A stretch of 44,313 nt of DNA from Gemmatimonadota bacterium (lineage in GTDB: Bacteria > Gemmatimonadota > Gemmatimonadetes > Longimicrobiales > Gaopeijiaceae), in the NCBI GenBank assembly GCA_007126575.1, contig SLBA01000022.1:1-44313 (forward strand), given 5' to 3'. The notes beneath the pieces were generated by a model that saw nothing but the letters and a program-made list of their open reading frames with translations, was not told the DNA's origin and did no database searches. This document shows positions 24,901-34,776 of the stretch, piece by piece; positions within the stretch are counted from its first letter, which is position 1, and each line of letters starts with the position of its first letter. A program made the position numbers and the translations under genes.

Positions 24901-26868
24901 GGAACGGACCGCCAGGATCGTCTCCGCCAGCTGGGAGCCGACCCCCTCCTCGTCGAGAGGCTCCCGAGAGGCATCCTGAACGATGAACGAATAGAGGATC
25001 GCCTCGGGCACATCGTCGCCCCTGACCTCGAAGGGGGTCACGGCGATCACGCGCAGGCCGCAGTTCTCGAGGATCGGCATGAAGTCCGACAGGACCAGCC
25101 GGGAGTCCATCAGGTGCAGCTTGAGCTCGGTGACCCGGTCCCCCCCGGCCACCGCGGGTTTGGCCTCGGGGTTCGAGAGGGTGATCGCAACATCGCGTCG
25201 TTCGGCCGCCATCCCCTCGAGCTCGAGGATGTCGCGCACCGCGACGGACGCCTCGGTCGCAGCCTGATACTCGGCCGAAAAGGCCTCCCCGTAGACCCGC
25301 GCCAGCCGGCGCGCCTCGTCGGGTGGCCGGACCTTCTCCATCCCCTCCTGCACCCGATCGCTCCAGCTCCGGGTGAGGTGCCGGATGAGCTCCTCGAGCT
25401 GGTCCGCGGTGACGGCCTCGAGGCGTTCCGGGGGGGCCGCCATGTAGAAGTGGAGCCGTGCCTGGTCCCCCTCGCCCAGCGCCAGATGGTAGTTGAGCAC
25501 CTCTCCCTCGAACTCGCGGACCAGGGCCTCCTCGATCCGCTTTCGGACGGTGCCCGAGAACTTCTCCTTGGCCAGGATCACCATGAGCGAGACCCCGCGC
25601 TTCAGAGGGTCGCGCCGCAGGGTGACCCGAACGCCGTCGGAGTCGAAGGTGGTCAGGACGGTCCGAACGTCGTCGCCGATCTCCTCGGCCGACGTCAGGA
25701 AGAGCTCCTCCTTCGGGAGGGTGTTGAAGATCGTGTGGATCTCCTTGTAATCGTGCGAGCCCTCCTGGACCCCCGAGTCCTCGAGGATCGTATCGAGCTT
25801 CCGCCGCAGGATCGGGATCCGATCCGCCTTCTCCGAGAAGGCCTCCGAGGTGAACAGGCCGATGAATCGGCGTTCGCCCACCACCTTGCCGTCGCGATCG
25901 ATCTTCTTGATCCCGATGTAGTCCATCCGGGCCCGCCGGTGGACCGTCGAGGTCGCGTTGGTCTTCGAGATGATCAGGAGCGGCCCGTCGGCGGCCATTC
26001 GGCGCAGGCTTTCGGGAAGCTCGTCGAGCCGGATCGCCTGCGCGAAGGACGACGACTCCTCGCGGCGCAGGAGCCCGAGCCCGGATCCCCGCTCCACCTC
26101 GACCGCGGGGCCTTCCTCGGTATCGACCAGGTCGTAGCCGCGGTAGCCCAGAAAGACGAAGCCCCCATCGCGAAGCCACTCCATGAACGCCTGGACCTCG
26201 GCGACCTCGTCGGCCCGCTCCGGCTGGTCCCCCGCCACCACATCCAGCGACTCGACGGTCTCGTCGACTGCCTGCAGCATCGCCTGGAAGTCGTCGGTGG
26301 CGTTCACCACGTCTTCGAGCCGTCGGGTCAGCTCCGCTTCGATGTGCGAGAGGCGGTCCGCGTCGGTGACCCGGGTGACCTCGCAGTGAATCAGGGACTC
26401 CCGCTGGCCCTCTTCACGGGCCGAACTCACATCCACCACCCGCCCCTCGGCGTCGCGCTCGACCTGGAGCACCGGGTAGATGTAGACCTCGATGGCGAGG
26501 TTCTCGGCGTGCAGGAACTCGCGCACGGAATCGACGATGAAGGGTCGCTCCGAGACGTTCGTCCGGATCACGGTGACCGGGGCGAACCACCCCTCGGTGT
26601 CCACGTCGGGATTCACGACCTCGACATCCACCTCCTCGCCGGACCGATCGAGGAAGCGGAGCGCGCTGAGGGCCATCCGGGCCAGAGACCCCGCACTCCG
26701 ACCCGCCAGGAATCCCGGCGGCGACTTCGAGAAGAAGAGATCGGCGAACCGAAGGGCGAGCGAAGGATCGTCGTCGCCCAGAAGGCGGCGGATCTCGCGG
26801 GATACGGCTTCCAGTTCCAGCGAGTCGGGCTGAAGCCGGCTCACCGGTGCTTCCGTGGTGTCACTCAT
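21964..26868 (-). CDS. gdhB: NAD-specific glutamate dehydrogenase, large (about 180 kDa) type
   Basis: A 1634-residue cytoplasmic enzyme that deaminates L-glutamate to 2-oxoglutarate and ammonium with NAD. The N-terminal regulatory part contains ACT-like segments (VSERPFIVDSVREFLHAENL). The dehydrogenase core lies at about 800-1250 with IVPGGSKGGFVTL (catalytic Lys region, near 862), VADKGTAKFSDVAN and ASGGSNGYDHKEVGITARGA. Length is typical of the L-GDH180 family (1,550-1,650). It starts at ATG 26868 without a clear Shine-Dalgarno. Its product feeds the 2-oxoglutarate dehydrogenase encoded at 38456, although the genes are not linked. Divergent from yhaO. Confidence 0.95.
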   Translation of the reverse strand: MSDTTEAPVSRLQPDSLELEAVSREIRRLLGDDDPSLALRFADLFFSKSPPGFLAGRSAGSLARMALSALRFLDRSGEEVDVEVVNPDVDTEGWFAPVTVIRTNVSERPFIVDSVREFLHAENLAIEVYIYPVLQVERDAEGRVVDVSSAREEGQRESLIHCEVTRVTDADRLSHIEAELTRRLEDVVNATDDFQAMLQAVDETVESLDVVAGDQPERADEVAEVQAFMEWLRDGGFVFLGYRGYDLVDTEEGPAVEVERGSGLGLLRREESSSFAQAIRLDELPESLRRMAADGPLLIISKTNATSTVHRRARMDYIGIKKIDRDGKVVGERRFIGLFTSEAFSEKADRIPILRRKLDTILEDSGVQEGSHDYKEIHTIFNTLPKEELFLTSAEEIGDDVRTVLTTFDSDGVRVTLRRDPLKRGVSLMVILAKEKFSGTVRKRIEEALVREFEGEVLNYHLALGEGDQARLHFYMAAPPERLEAVTADQLEELIRHLTRSWSDRVQEGMEKVRPPDEARRLARVYGEAFSAEYQAATEASVAVRDILELEGMAAERRDVAITLSNPEAKPAVAGGDRVTELKLHLMDSRLVLSDFMPILENCGLRVIAVTPFEVRGDDVPEAILYSFIVQDASREPLDEEGVGSQLAETILAVRSGDATNDGLNALVVSAGLAWREVEVLRSYASYGFQVGAVPSRLSLPVALQKHPAIARLLFRLFEVRFDPDGPSGKEERKAREQEILESFQSALTGVTVLSEDRALRQLAELIRATLRTNYYQTGGRVPGRRSGGVPYTSFKFDGMALEGPARARIRYEVWVRSSRMEGVHLRGAKVARGGIRYSDRPDDFRVEILGLVKTQMVKNAVIVPGGSKGGFVTLRQLPPDEMGEESKEQYQTLIRGLLDITDNLVADRTVSPERVVCYDGADPYLVVAADKGTAKFSDVANAVAEEYGFWLGDAFASGGSNGYDHKEVGITARGAWECVKRHFIEMGKDIQREPFTVVGIGDMSGDVFGNGMLLSEQIRLIGAFDHRDIFIDPDPDPARSFVERQRLFDLGRSTWQDYDRSTLSEGAMIIPRGSKAVELTSQAREALGIAAEGPFDGEALVRHLLRAPVELLWNGGIGTYVKSSGELHTDAGDTSNDAVRVDANQLRAKVMGEGGNLGMTQLARIEYALGGGRLNTDAIDNSGGVDLSDREVNLKILLRAVIEEGEMTLEERNVLLRELQDAVADLVLRDNESQGMAVSLDQARAGRAIDDLRDLMSSFEKAGVLNRTSEALPTWETLEERQEEGKGFTRPELAVLLAYAKLDLTTHLLRSTLPDDPVVEGYLTDYFPGRAVETAGRERVGAHRLRREIVASQLANDLVDLMGAGFIHRVTRGTGRESAVVARAWLVAAQLTGQPALMDWLSMSRGTMPQPVAYRWLLGLSRVMERTTRWLLTSDIEGRDTEKLLEESMVGLDRLRTAFPDIVTGEDRRVFNRLVEELKGDGAAEDFARDLITLRFLDQLLEVLRVHRRTGLDPIDAARTFYRVSELFWIPWLRTTIFTKAGDNRWEKRAAQALSDDLTWAHQRLTAAVTGLQEEEGEGSVDDAMKRLHEMHGDRIHRFEELVREVEGEEDLGLAALTVVVRELMVLAERLPE

Positions 26869-27060
26869 CGGAGGAGGTCTCGAGAGAGGGCTCGAAAGGG
26901 GGTGCGCATTGGCTTCGGGCGTACTGGCCCCGGCCGTGAATTCGCGATGCGCGGGTGAATGAGCGTCGGCCGCACGCTGCGGACCGACGGGGCGGATGAG
27001 TGCCGGTATCGTACCATCTGCTCCCTCCCTCGTAAAGGCCCGGCGTCGGGGGCCGGAAGG

Positions 27061-27108
27061 CCGATTCAGCCATTGGCCCTGTCGGCGCTCCCCGATAGCT
27101 TGAATCGG
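27061..27108 (+). promoter_or_regulatory. Promoter of yhaO operon flanked by inverted half-sites
   Basis: TTGGCC (27073-27078), a 17-bp spacer and TAGCTT (27096-27101) form a plausible sigma-70-type promoter 64 nt before the yhaO start. Perfect 8-bp inverted half-sites, CCGATTCA (27061-27068) and TGAATCGG (27101-27108), flank it and could bind a repressor that spans the promoter. Confidence 0.42.
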
Positions 27109-27164
27109 AACCCCTCCGGATCGCCCGGGCCGGGGGAACCCGACATCCCCATCTCACGGAGTCC

Positions 27165-28508
27165 ATGCGCCTACTCCACCTGGCGGATCTGCACCTCGAC
27201 ACCCTGTTCGCCGCACGCTCCCCCGAGCTTCGCGACCGCCTGCGCGAGGCCGGGAGAGAGGCCCTGCACCGGGCCGTTTCACTGGCGATCGAGCGCGAGG
27301 TCGACGGGGTCCTCATGTCCGGCGATCTCTTCGACGGCAGTCGTCTCTCCTATCGGACCGAACGGTTCCTGTTGCGGGAGCTCGAGCGTCTCGGGGAGGC
27401 CGACATCCCCTTTCTGTATTGCACCGGAAATCACGATCCCGGGCAGGGCATTGCCGGGAGCGGTCGCATCGAGTGGCCGGATCACGTGGAGCTCTTCGAC
27501 CGACCGGAGCCGCGAACCGTGGTCGTGCGGCGAGCGGGCAAAATCGTGGGTACGGTGACCGCGGCGGGGCACGCGGTCGCCCACGAGGCCGACGACCTGT
27601 CGGCCCGCTTTCCCTCTCCGGCCTCGTGGCGCGATTCGGGATCCGGGGAGTCCGGGGCCCCCGGCGCCGGGGGCCCGGGAGGGCAGGTCGGAGCCCGACT
27701 GCCCGCGGTGGCGATGCTCCATACGCAGGTGACCGGGGCGGGTGGAGCCGCGGACCATGACCGCTATGCACCCTCGGAGCTTCCCAGCCTCAGACGGGCC
27801 GGCTACGACTACTGGGCGCTCGGCCATATCCACCTGCGCGAGGCGCTGGAGCGTCTGCCCGGAATCCACTATCCCGGAAACCCCCAGGGCCGATCGCCCC
27901 GGGAGACGGGTGCCAAGGGGGCGCTCCTGGTCGAGTTGCCCGGAGCCGGGGTCGCGCCCTCGGTCGAGTTCGTGGAGCTGGCCCCGATCCGGTGGGAGCG
28001 ACTCGAGGTCGACGGGCTTCGAGAGGCCTCCACCTTCGACGACTTCATCGGCCTCGTACGGGACCGCTGGCTGGAGCTTCGCACCGGGGACCCGGGGCTT
28101 CCGGGCACGCAGTGGATCGTGCGGCTCGTTCCCGTGGGCGCGTCACCCCTGGCCGCCGAGCTCGACCACCCCGAGAGCCGCCGGGAGCTCGGCGACGAGA
28201 TCGCGCGGACGCTCGACCTGCTCGACGTGGAGCTTCGGGTCGAGGGGATCCGCTCCACCGTCGACCCCGACGAGTACCGGGATCGACGCGATCCCGCGGG
28301 GCTGGCCCTCCGGATGATCAGCGAACTCGACTCGGCCGAGGGCGCGGCCGCGCTGATCGAGCGGCTGGGCCTGGAACCCGGGGAGCTGGCGGGACTGCGG
28401 GACGCCCCGGAATCGGATCCCGCGCCCTACATCCGGCGGCTCCTGGGCGGCGGGCTGGGTGCCCGCATCCTGATCGAGCACTTTCGTCGCGAGGGAGAGG
28501 GAGCATGA
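27165..28508 (+). CDS. yhaO: Metallophosphoesterase nuclease, YhaO/SbcD-like
   Basis: A 447-residue calcineurin-like phosphoesterase. Metal ligands are visible in LADLHLD (Asp8, His10), MSGDLFDG (Asp54), CTGNHD (Asn89, His90) and later MLHTQVTG and LGHIHLRE. In B. subtilis and relatives, YhaO pairs with YhaN as an Mre11/Rad50-like complex in DNA repair. The start has CGGAG 5 nt upstream. The C-terminal third (about 300-447) is a family-specific capping region. It overlaps the ATPase gene by 4 nt (ATGA), so the two subunits should be made in a fixed ratio. Confidence 0.88.
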   Translation: MRLLHLADLHLDTLFAARSPELRDRLREAGREALHRAVSLAIEREVDGVLMSGDLFDGSRLSYRTERFLLRELERLGEADIPFLYCTGNHDPGQGIAGSGRIEWPDHVELFDRPEPRTVVVRRAGKIVGTVTAAGHAVAHEADDLSARFPSPASWRDSGSGESGAPGAGGPGGQVGARLPAVAMLHTQVTGAGGAADHDRYAPSELPSLRRAGYDYWALGHIHLREALERLPGIHYPGNPQGRSPRETGAKGALLVELPGAGVAPSVEFVELAPIRWERLEVDGLREASTFDDFIGLVRDRWLELRTGDPGLPGTQWIVRLVPVGASPLAAELDHPESRRELGDEIARTLDLLDVELRVEGIRSTVDPDEYRDRRDPAGLALRMISELDSAEGAAALIERLGLEPGELAGLRDAPESDPAPYIRRLLGGGLGARILIEHFRREGEGA

Positions 28509-31393
28509 GATTCGTGCGCGTGCGTATCGGTCGCTTCGGACCCCTCTCCGACGTCGATTCCGGACCCGAGGATCTCCCGGGTCTGACGCTCGTTCTCGGT
28601 CACAACGAGGCCGGCAAGTCCTCGTTCTTCCTGGCGCTCCGATCCCTGGTGCACGGAATGTACCCGGCCTCTCGAGAATCGAATCCCCACGCGCCGTGGG
28701 ACGGGTCCGATCTCGAGGTCGAAGGGTGGGTTCGCGGCCGTTCGGGCGCCGAGTATCGGGTTCACCGCCGACTCCTGGCCTCGCCCTGGGGGCGGATCCA
28801 TCACTCCACCGACGAGGGGGAGCGGACCGAGGACATCGGCAACCGGGCGATCCCATCGGCCGGACACATCCCCAGAGCGCTCTTCGAGCACGTCTACGCG
28901 ATCACCCTGCCCGACATGGCCCGGCTGCAGGAGGGGCCGGTCTGGGAGGAGCTGCGTGACCGGCTCGTGGTGGGGATGGGCACCCGCGACCTGGGCTCTC
29001 CGCGTCGGGTCGCCGAGGCACTCGACCGCGAGGCACAGTCCCTCTGGCGGCCCGACCGCCGAAGTTCGCCTCGGGCCGCGCAGATTCGCCAGGAGCTGAA
29101 GGAGCTCTCGGATCGGCTCGCCGAGGCGCGCGACCGTGACCACAGGCTGCGGGAGGTGGTGCGGGAGCAGACACGGCTCGAGGAGGAGGTCGGAGAGCTC
29201 CGCGACTCCCGAACGCGACTCGAGAGCTCCCTCGGCACGGCGCGCACCTTCCGGCCCCTCGAGACCCGGCTTGAATCCATCCGCTCGCTGACCCGTGAGG
29301 CCGAGCCCGTGGAGCCCCTCGAGGCGCTCGGAGCTCTCCCCTCGGGTCCGCCCGAGCGGCTGGCCGAGCTCGAGGCCGCCCTTCGGACCCGTCGAGAGGA
29401 GCTCGACGGGGCGACGCGTGCCGAGACCGAAGTCGAACAGGCTCGACCCGCACCCGACCCCCTCCTCGACACGCTGGAGGGCAGGCAGGGCCAGCTTCGT
29501 GCCCTCACGGCCGCGCGGCCCGTGGTCGTGGAGCGTGACCGTCAGATCGATCGGGCACGCCAGGATCTTCGGGAGATCGAGAAGGCCCTCGAAAGCGCGG
29601 AGGGGGAGCTCTTCGAGGCGGCTCATCTGGATCGACCCGTTCGGGAAGAGCCCGACGTACGGGGCCGCCTCGATTCGCTCTCCGCCGGTGAACTGCGCAC
29701 ACGGGTCCGGCGACGCGATGAGGCGCTGGCCCGTGTTCGGGCCGCCGAGGACCGGGCCGAGGCTCCGATGAGCGAAGAGGGCTCGGGGGCCGGGGCGGAG
29801 CCGACCGGGGCGGTCGACCGTCCCCAGTGGGCCGTCCTCGCGCTGGCCGGGGGAGCGCTTCTGACCCTTATGGCGGTCGGGCTGATCCTCGCCTTCGGAG
29901 GCATGTCCCCCACCCCTGGCTGGCTCCCTGCCCTTCCCCTGATCCTGGGGGGTGCCGGACTGGTCGCCCTCTTCTTCGGAGGCGGGGCGCTGCGCGAGTG
30001 GAGCCGCGCGGCCCGCGACGCCTCACGCGAAGCCGAACGCCGTCGGCGCGAGCACGTCGCACACTCGGCTCGCATCGAGGAGCTTCGGGCGGAGGCAGCC
30101 GCAGAGTCCGGACGGGTCGACGAACTGCTCGAGGGGCTGCCCCTGCGTGAGGCGCGCAGGGCGATGCCCGATGAATCGGTGGCGACCGAGATCGAGACGC
30201 TGAGAACCCAGCTGGACCGGGCCGAGCGACTGCGCTCCGAGCTCGCGGATCTCGAAGCCGAGCAGTCGACGTTCGCCACCGAACTCGGAACGCTCCTCGA
30301 CGGCCTCCCCGGGGACCGCGACGGGCTGAGCGAGGAAAGCGGCGACCTGCTGCGCACCCTGACCCGGCTGGAGACCGAGATGGACCGGCTCGAGGAGCGC
30401 GTCGAGCGCAAGCGGGAGAGCCGTACACGCCTCGACGCGGTTCGGGCGGAGCGGCAACGCGCGGCCGAGCAGGTCGAAGCCGCGACCCGCGCGCTCAGCG
30501 ACTTCCACGCCCTTCTCGAACTCGCGGTGCCCTCGAGCGACGGCCCCGAGGCTCGGGCGAGAGAGGCAGCCTCCCGTCTCGAGTCGCTCGCCGACGCACG
30601 ACACCTCGAGCGGCAACTGGTCCGCGATCACGGCTCCCTCGAGGCCGTGCGGGCCGGGGTCCGGGCCCTGTCGGAGGACCCCGAGGCTGACACCTCGATC
30701 GAGGAGATGGAGGAACGCCTCCGGGCACTGAGCGAGGAGCTGGGCGACCTGCGGGAGCGCAGCGCCGAGCTTCGGGCCGAGCAGGCCACCCTTCTCGACG
30801 GAGAAACGGTGGACCGGGTCGAAGGGGCGATGCTCCGGCTGCGCGAGGAGGGAACCGACGTGCGGGAGGAACGGGATCGACTGCGGGTGCTGGCCCGGAT
30901 CGTACAGACCGCCGAGCGGGAGTTTCGCGAGACCCACCAGCCCGAGCTCATTCGACGTGCCGAGGCGCACCTCGACCGGATCACCGGAGGGCGCTACACG
31001 GCCCTCATCCTGGGGGACGAGGACACGCCCGACGCCCTTCTACTCCGCGCCCCGCACCTGCCGGATGCCCTCCCGGTCGACGAGCCGATCTCGACGGGCA
31101 CCCGCGAGCAGGTCTTTCTGGCCCTGCGCCTGGCGGTACTCGAATTCATCGAGGGCGACGGAGAGCCCCTCCCCCTGATCCTGGATGAGGCGCTCGTCAA
31201 CTGGGACCCCGACCGCCGTGGGCGAGTTCTGGACCTGCTGGTCGAGCTGTCCGGCGAGCGGCAGATCTTCCTGTTCACCTGCCACGCCCCCATGGCCCGC
31301 GAGGTCGAGGCACGCGGGGGAGCCCTGGTCCGGCTCTCTCCCCCGAGCTCGGTCCGGGGCTCCGGCGAAGGCGCAGCTACGGAGGCCGGATGA
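28505..31393 (+). CDS. yhaN: SMC/Rad50-like ATPase YhaN with membrane-spanning hinge region
   Basis: A 962-residue ABC-type ATPase. Walker A is GHNEAGKSSF (about 31-40), the signature region is STGTREQVFLALRLAVLE (about 863) and Walker B is LPLILDEALVNWDP (about 889). Long Arg/Glu-rich coiled coils lie between. In the middle, two hydrophobic segments (about 441-465 WAVLALAGGALLTLMAVGLI and 474-497 LPALPLILGGAGLVALFFGG) take the place of a zinc-hook, so the complex is probably tethered to the membrane. Open frame continues upstream into yhaO, but the conserved N-terminus starts at ATG 28505. Its stop overlaps the hydrolase start. Confidence 0.88.
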   Translation: MRFVRVRIGRFGPLSDVDSGPEDLPGLTLVLGHNEAGKSSFFLALRSLVHGMYPASRESNPHAPWDGSDLEVEGWVRGRSGAEYRVHRRLLASPWGRIHHSTDEGERTEDIGNRAIPSAGHIPRALFEHVYAITLPDMARLQEGPVWEELRDRLVVGMGTRDLGSPRRVAEALDREAQSLWRPDRRSSPRAAQIRQELKELSDRLAEARDRDHRLREVVREQTRLEEEVGELRDSRTRLESSLGTARTFRPLETRLESIRSLTREAEPVEPLEALGALPSGPPERLAELEAALRTRREELDGATRAETEVEQARPAPDPLLDTLEGRQGQLRALTAARPVVVERDRQIDRARQDLREIEKALESAEGELFEAAHLDRPVREEPDVRGRLDSLSAGELRTRVRRRDEALARVRAAEDRAEAPMSEEGSGAGAEPTGAVDRPQWAVLALAGGALLTLMAVGLILAFGGMSPTPGWLPALPLILGGAGLVALFFGGGALREWSRAARDASREAERRRREHVAHSARIEELRAEAAAESGRVDELLEGLPLREARRAMPDESVATEIETLRTQLDRAERLRSELADLEAEQSTFATELGTLLDGLPGDRDGLSEESGDLLRTLTRLETEMDRLEERVERKRESRTRLDAVRAERQRAAEQVEAATRALSDFHALLELAVPSSDGPEARAREAASRLESLADARHLERQLVRDHGSLEAVRAGVRALSEDPEADTSIEEMEERLRALSEELGDLRERSAELRAEQATLLDGETVDRVEGAMLRLREEGTDVREERDRLRVLARIVQTAEREFRETHQPELIRRAEAHLDRITGGRYTALILGDEDTPDALLLRAPHLPDALPVDEPISTGTREQVFLALRLAVLEFIEGDGEPLPLILDEALVNWDPDRRGRVLDLLVELSGERQIFLFTCHAPMAREVEARGGALVRLSPPSSVRGSGEGAATEAG

Positions 31394-32283
31394 TCGACCC
31401 GTCGCCGCTGCACGTCGACACCCTGGGCGCCGAGGCCCCCGGGCGTCCCGTCGTGCTCGTGCACGGGTTCGGCGCGCACAACCACTTCTGGCGCCACTGG
31501 GCCCCGAAGCTCGCCGACGAGCGCCCCGTGCACATGGTCGAGCTCATGGGCTTCGGGCGCGCCGCCACGCCCGTCGAGGGCGACTACTCGCCCCCCGCGC
31601 AGGCCGAACACCTGGCGCGCTGGCTGCGCACTCTGCCGAGCCGTCCCCCCGTGCTCATCGGGCACTCGCTCGGGGGGGCTGTCGTGCTGCTGACCGCGCT
31701 GCGGCTTCTGGATTCGGGGGAACTGGATCGGCTCGCCGGGCTCGTCGTGGTCAGCGGGGCGATCTATCCCCAGACGCTCCCTCCCTACCTTTCGATGTCG
31801 CGGATCCCCGGGCTGGGCGAACTCCTCCTGCTCGTGCCGCCCCCCTACTGGGCGCTGCGCTTCGGCCTGCGGGGAATCGTGCACGACCCGTCGACCCTGA
31901 CGCGGGATCTGGTGGAGGGCTATCGGGGCCCGTTGCGGTCGCGGGCCCGGCGGCGCGCGATCCTCAAGGCCGGCCGGCAGATCCAGCCGGAGCTGGCCGA
32001 GACGGTGAGCCGCCGATACCCCGAGCTCACCCTCCCCGTGCTCGCCCTGTGGGGAGCCGAGGACCCGGTCGTCCCGCCGGAGTTCGCGGAGCGACTCGAG
32101 CGCGAGCTGCCCGATGCGCGCTCCGTGGTGCTCGACGAGGTCGGGCACCTCCCGCCCGAAGAGGTACCGGAGCGGTCACTCGCGGTCGTGCAGGCCTTTC
32201 TCTCGGAGCGCGAGGACCCGCTCCCGGATCAACGTCCACCCCATCCGGGCCCCCGCACGCAGCGAGATCCCAAGAGAGCCTGA
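31390..32283 (+). CDS. Alpha/beta-hydrolase
   Basis: A 297-residue hydrolase with oxyanion motif VVLVHGFGAHNHFW, nucleophile elbow GHSLGG (Ser93), acid in LWGAEDP (about Asp225) and base in EVGHLPPEE (about His252). The substrate is not evident; esters, lactones and haloalkanes are all used by relatives. The ATG overlaps the yhaN stop by 4 nt, placing it in the nuclease operon. Its last 108 nt, a Pro/Arg-rich tail beyond the fold, overlap the 3' end of the convergent glycosyltransferase gene. Confidence 0.85.
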   Translation: MIDPSPLHVDTLGAEAPGRPVVLVHGFGAHNHFWRHWAPKLADERPVHMVELMGFGRAATPVEGDYSPPAQAEHLARWLRTLPSRPPVLIGHSLGGAVVLLTALRLLDSGELDRLAGLVVVSGAIYPQTLPPYLSMSRIPGLGELLLLVPPPYWALRFGLRGIVHDPSTLTRDLVEGYRGPLRSRARRRAILKAGRQIQPELAETVSRRYPELTLPVLALWGAEDPVVPPEFAERLERELPDARSVVLDEVGHLPPEEVPERSLAVVQAFLSEREDPLPDQRPPHPGPRTQRDPKRA

Positions 32284-32946
32284 GACCTTGGAGCGTCCGG
32301 CGGTGCGAGCCCGCCGGGGCACCTCGACCTCGACGATCCGGGCCCCCAGGTGGTGCGCGCGAAGTTGCATCTGGAGCGTCCAGCCCCACGTCGGGTCGTC
32401 CATGCGCATCGCCTGGAATGTCTCCCACCGCACGGCGCGAAAGGGGCCCATGTCGCCGGCCTTCATGCCGTGCAGGAGTCGGGCGGCCCGCAGGACCCAG
32501 CGACTCCCGACCCGGGCGTGGGCTCGCACGTTGCCGACCTCTCCCGCGTCGGTGCGCCGACCGATCACCAGGTCGGCCTCGTCCCGGAGCGCGGGCTCCA
32601 GGAGCCGCGGCAGCTCCTCGAGCGCATCCGCGCCGTCTCCATCGACGAAGACCACCACCAACGGGGGATCCCGGCTGGCTTCGAGGAGGGCGATTCCGGC
32701 CAGGCAGGCCCGGCCGTATCCCATCCGGAGCTCGGTCGCGATCTCGGCACCGGCCTCGGCGGCGACCCGAGGGGTCCCGTCGCTCGACCCGTTGTCGGCC
32801 ACCACGACGCGCGCGACTCCACGCTCGCGCAGCTCCCGGACCACGCGGCCGATGCTGCCCGCTTCGTTGATCGCCGGAATCACCGCGGCGACCCCCGGAA
32901 AGGTAGCCGAGACCCCGGAATCGGGGACCGAGTCGGGTGCGGTCAC
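32176..32946 (-). CDS. Family 2 glycosyltransferase, DPM1/UgtP-like
   Basis: About 256 residues from GTG 32946; the longer open frame upstream would overlap the previous gene. The GT-A fold shows VAAVIPAINEAGSIGRVV, VVVADNGSSDGTPRVA (nucleotide binding), VFVDGDGAD (DxD) and GDMGPFRAVRWE. Relatives transfer sugar to dolichyl or undecaprenyl phosphate or act in lipid glycosylation. No transmembrane helix is present. The start is 4 nt after the stop of the processive glycosyltransferase gene, making it last in the minus-strand operon. It ends inside the convergent hydrolase gene. Confidence 0.8.
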   Translation of the reverse strand: MTAPDSVPDSGVSATFPGVAAVIPAINEAGSIGRVVRELRERGVARVVVADNGSSDGTPRVAAEAGAEIATELRMGYGRACLAGIALLEASRDPPLVVVFVDGDGADALEELPRLLEPALRDEADLVIGRRTDAGEVGNVRAHARVGSRWVLRAARLLHGMKAGDMGPFRAVRWETFQAMRMDDPTWGWTLQMQLRAHHLGARIVEVEVPRRARTAGRSKVSGSLGISLRAGARMGWTLIRERVLALREKGLHDRE

Positions 32947-32950
32947 CGGC

Positions 32951-34560
<1,610 letters not shown>

Positions 34561-34564
<4 letters not shown>

Positions 34565-34776
34565 GCGTCCTCTCCGGTCGTGGGCGCGGGCTCATCGTCG
34601 GGTTCCCAGCCGACGCAGCTGAGCACCGGGATCGGAGGGTACTTCCGAAAGCGCGGGTCGGTGGCCGCCCGGCGGCACAGGAAGAAGGTCGAGCCCTTTC
34701 CGCTCCGGACCCGTCGCACATGCCTGCAGCTCCCGCAGAGTCCCGGACCGGGGCCGTGCGCGGGGGATCGGGTCAT
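34561..34776 (-). CDS. Small Cys-rich (zinc-ribbon-like) conserved protein
   Basis: A 71-residue protein with LCGSCRHVRRV, FFLCRR and LSCVGWEP. The four Cys (CxxC, C, C) form a likely zinc site. The block RKYPPIPVLSCVGWEP is conserved in small proteins of many bacteria, none characterised to my knowledge. It overlaps pgeF (ATGA) upstream and the glycosyltransferase (GTGA) downstream, so it is a true member of the operon. It is often missed because of its size. Confidence 0.78.

Noticed and set aside
24394-26958. Long plus-strand open frame of about 850 codons opposite glutamate dehydrogenase
   Set aside because: It is an antisense shadow of a conserved gene in high-GC DNA, rich in Arg, Gly, Pro and His, with no domain and no ribosome site.
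27992-28504. N-terminal extension of the YhaN frame upstream of 28505
   Set aside because: It lies inside yhaO, has Arg/Gly/Pro-rich composition, and the family begins at the ATG of 28505.
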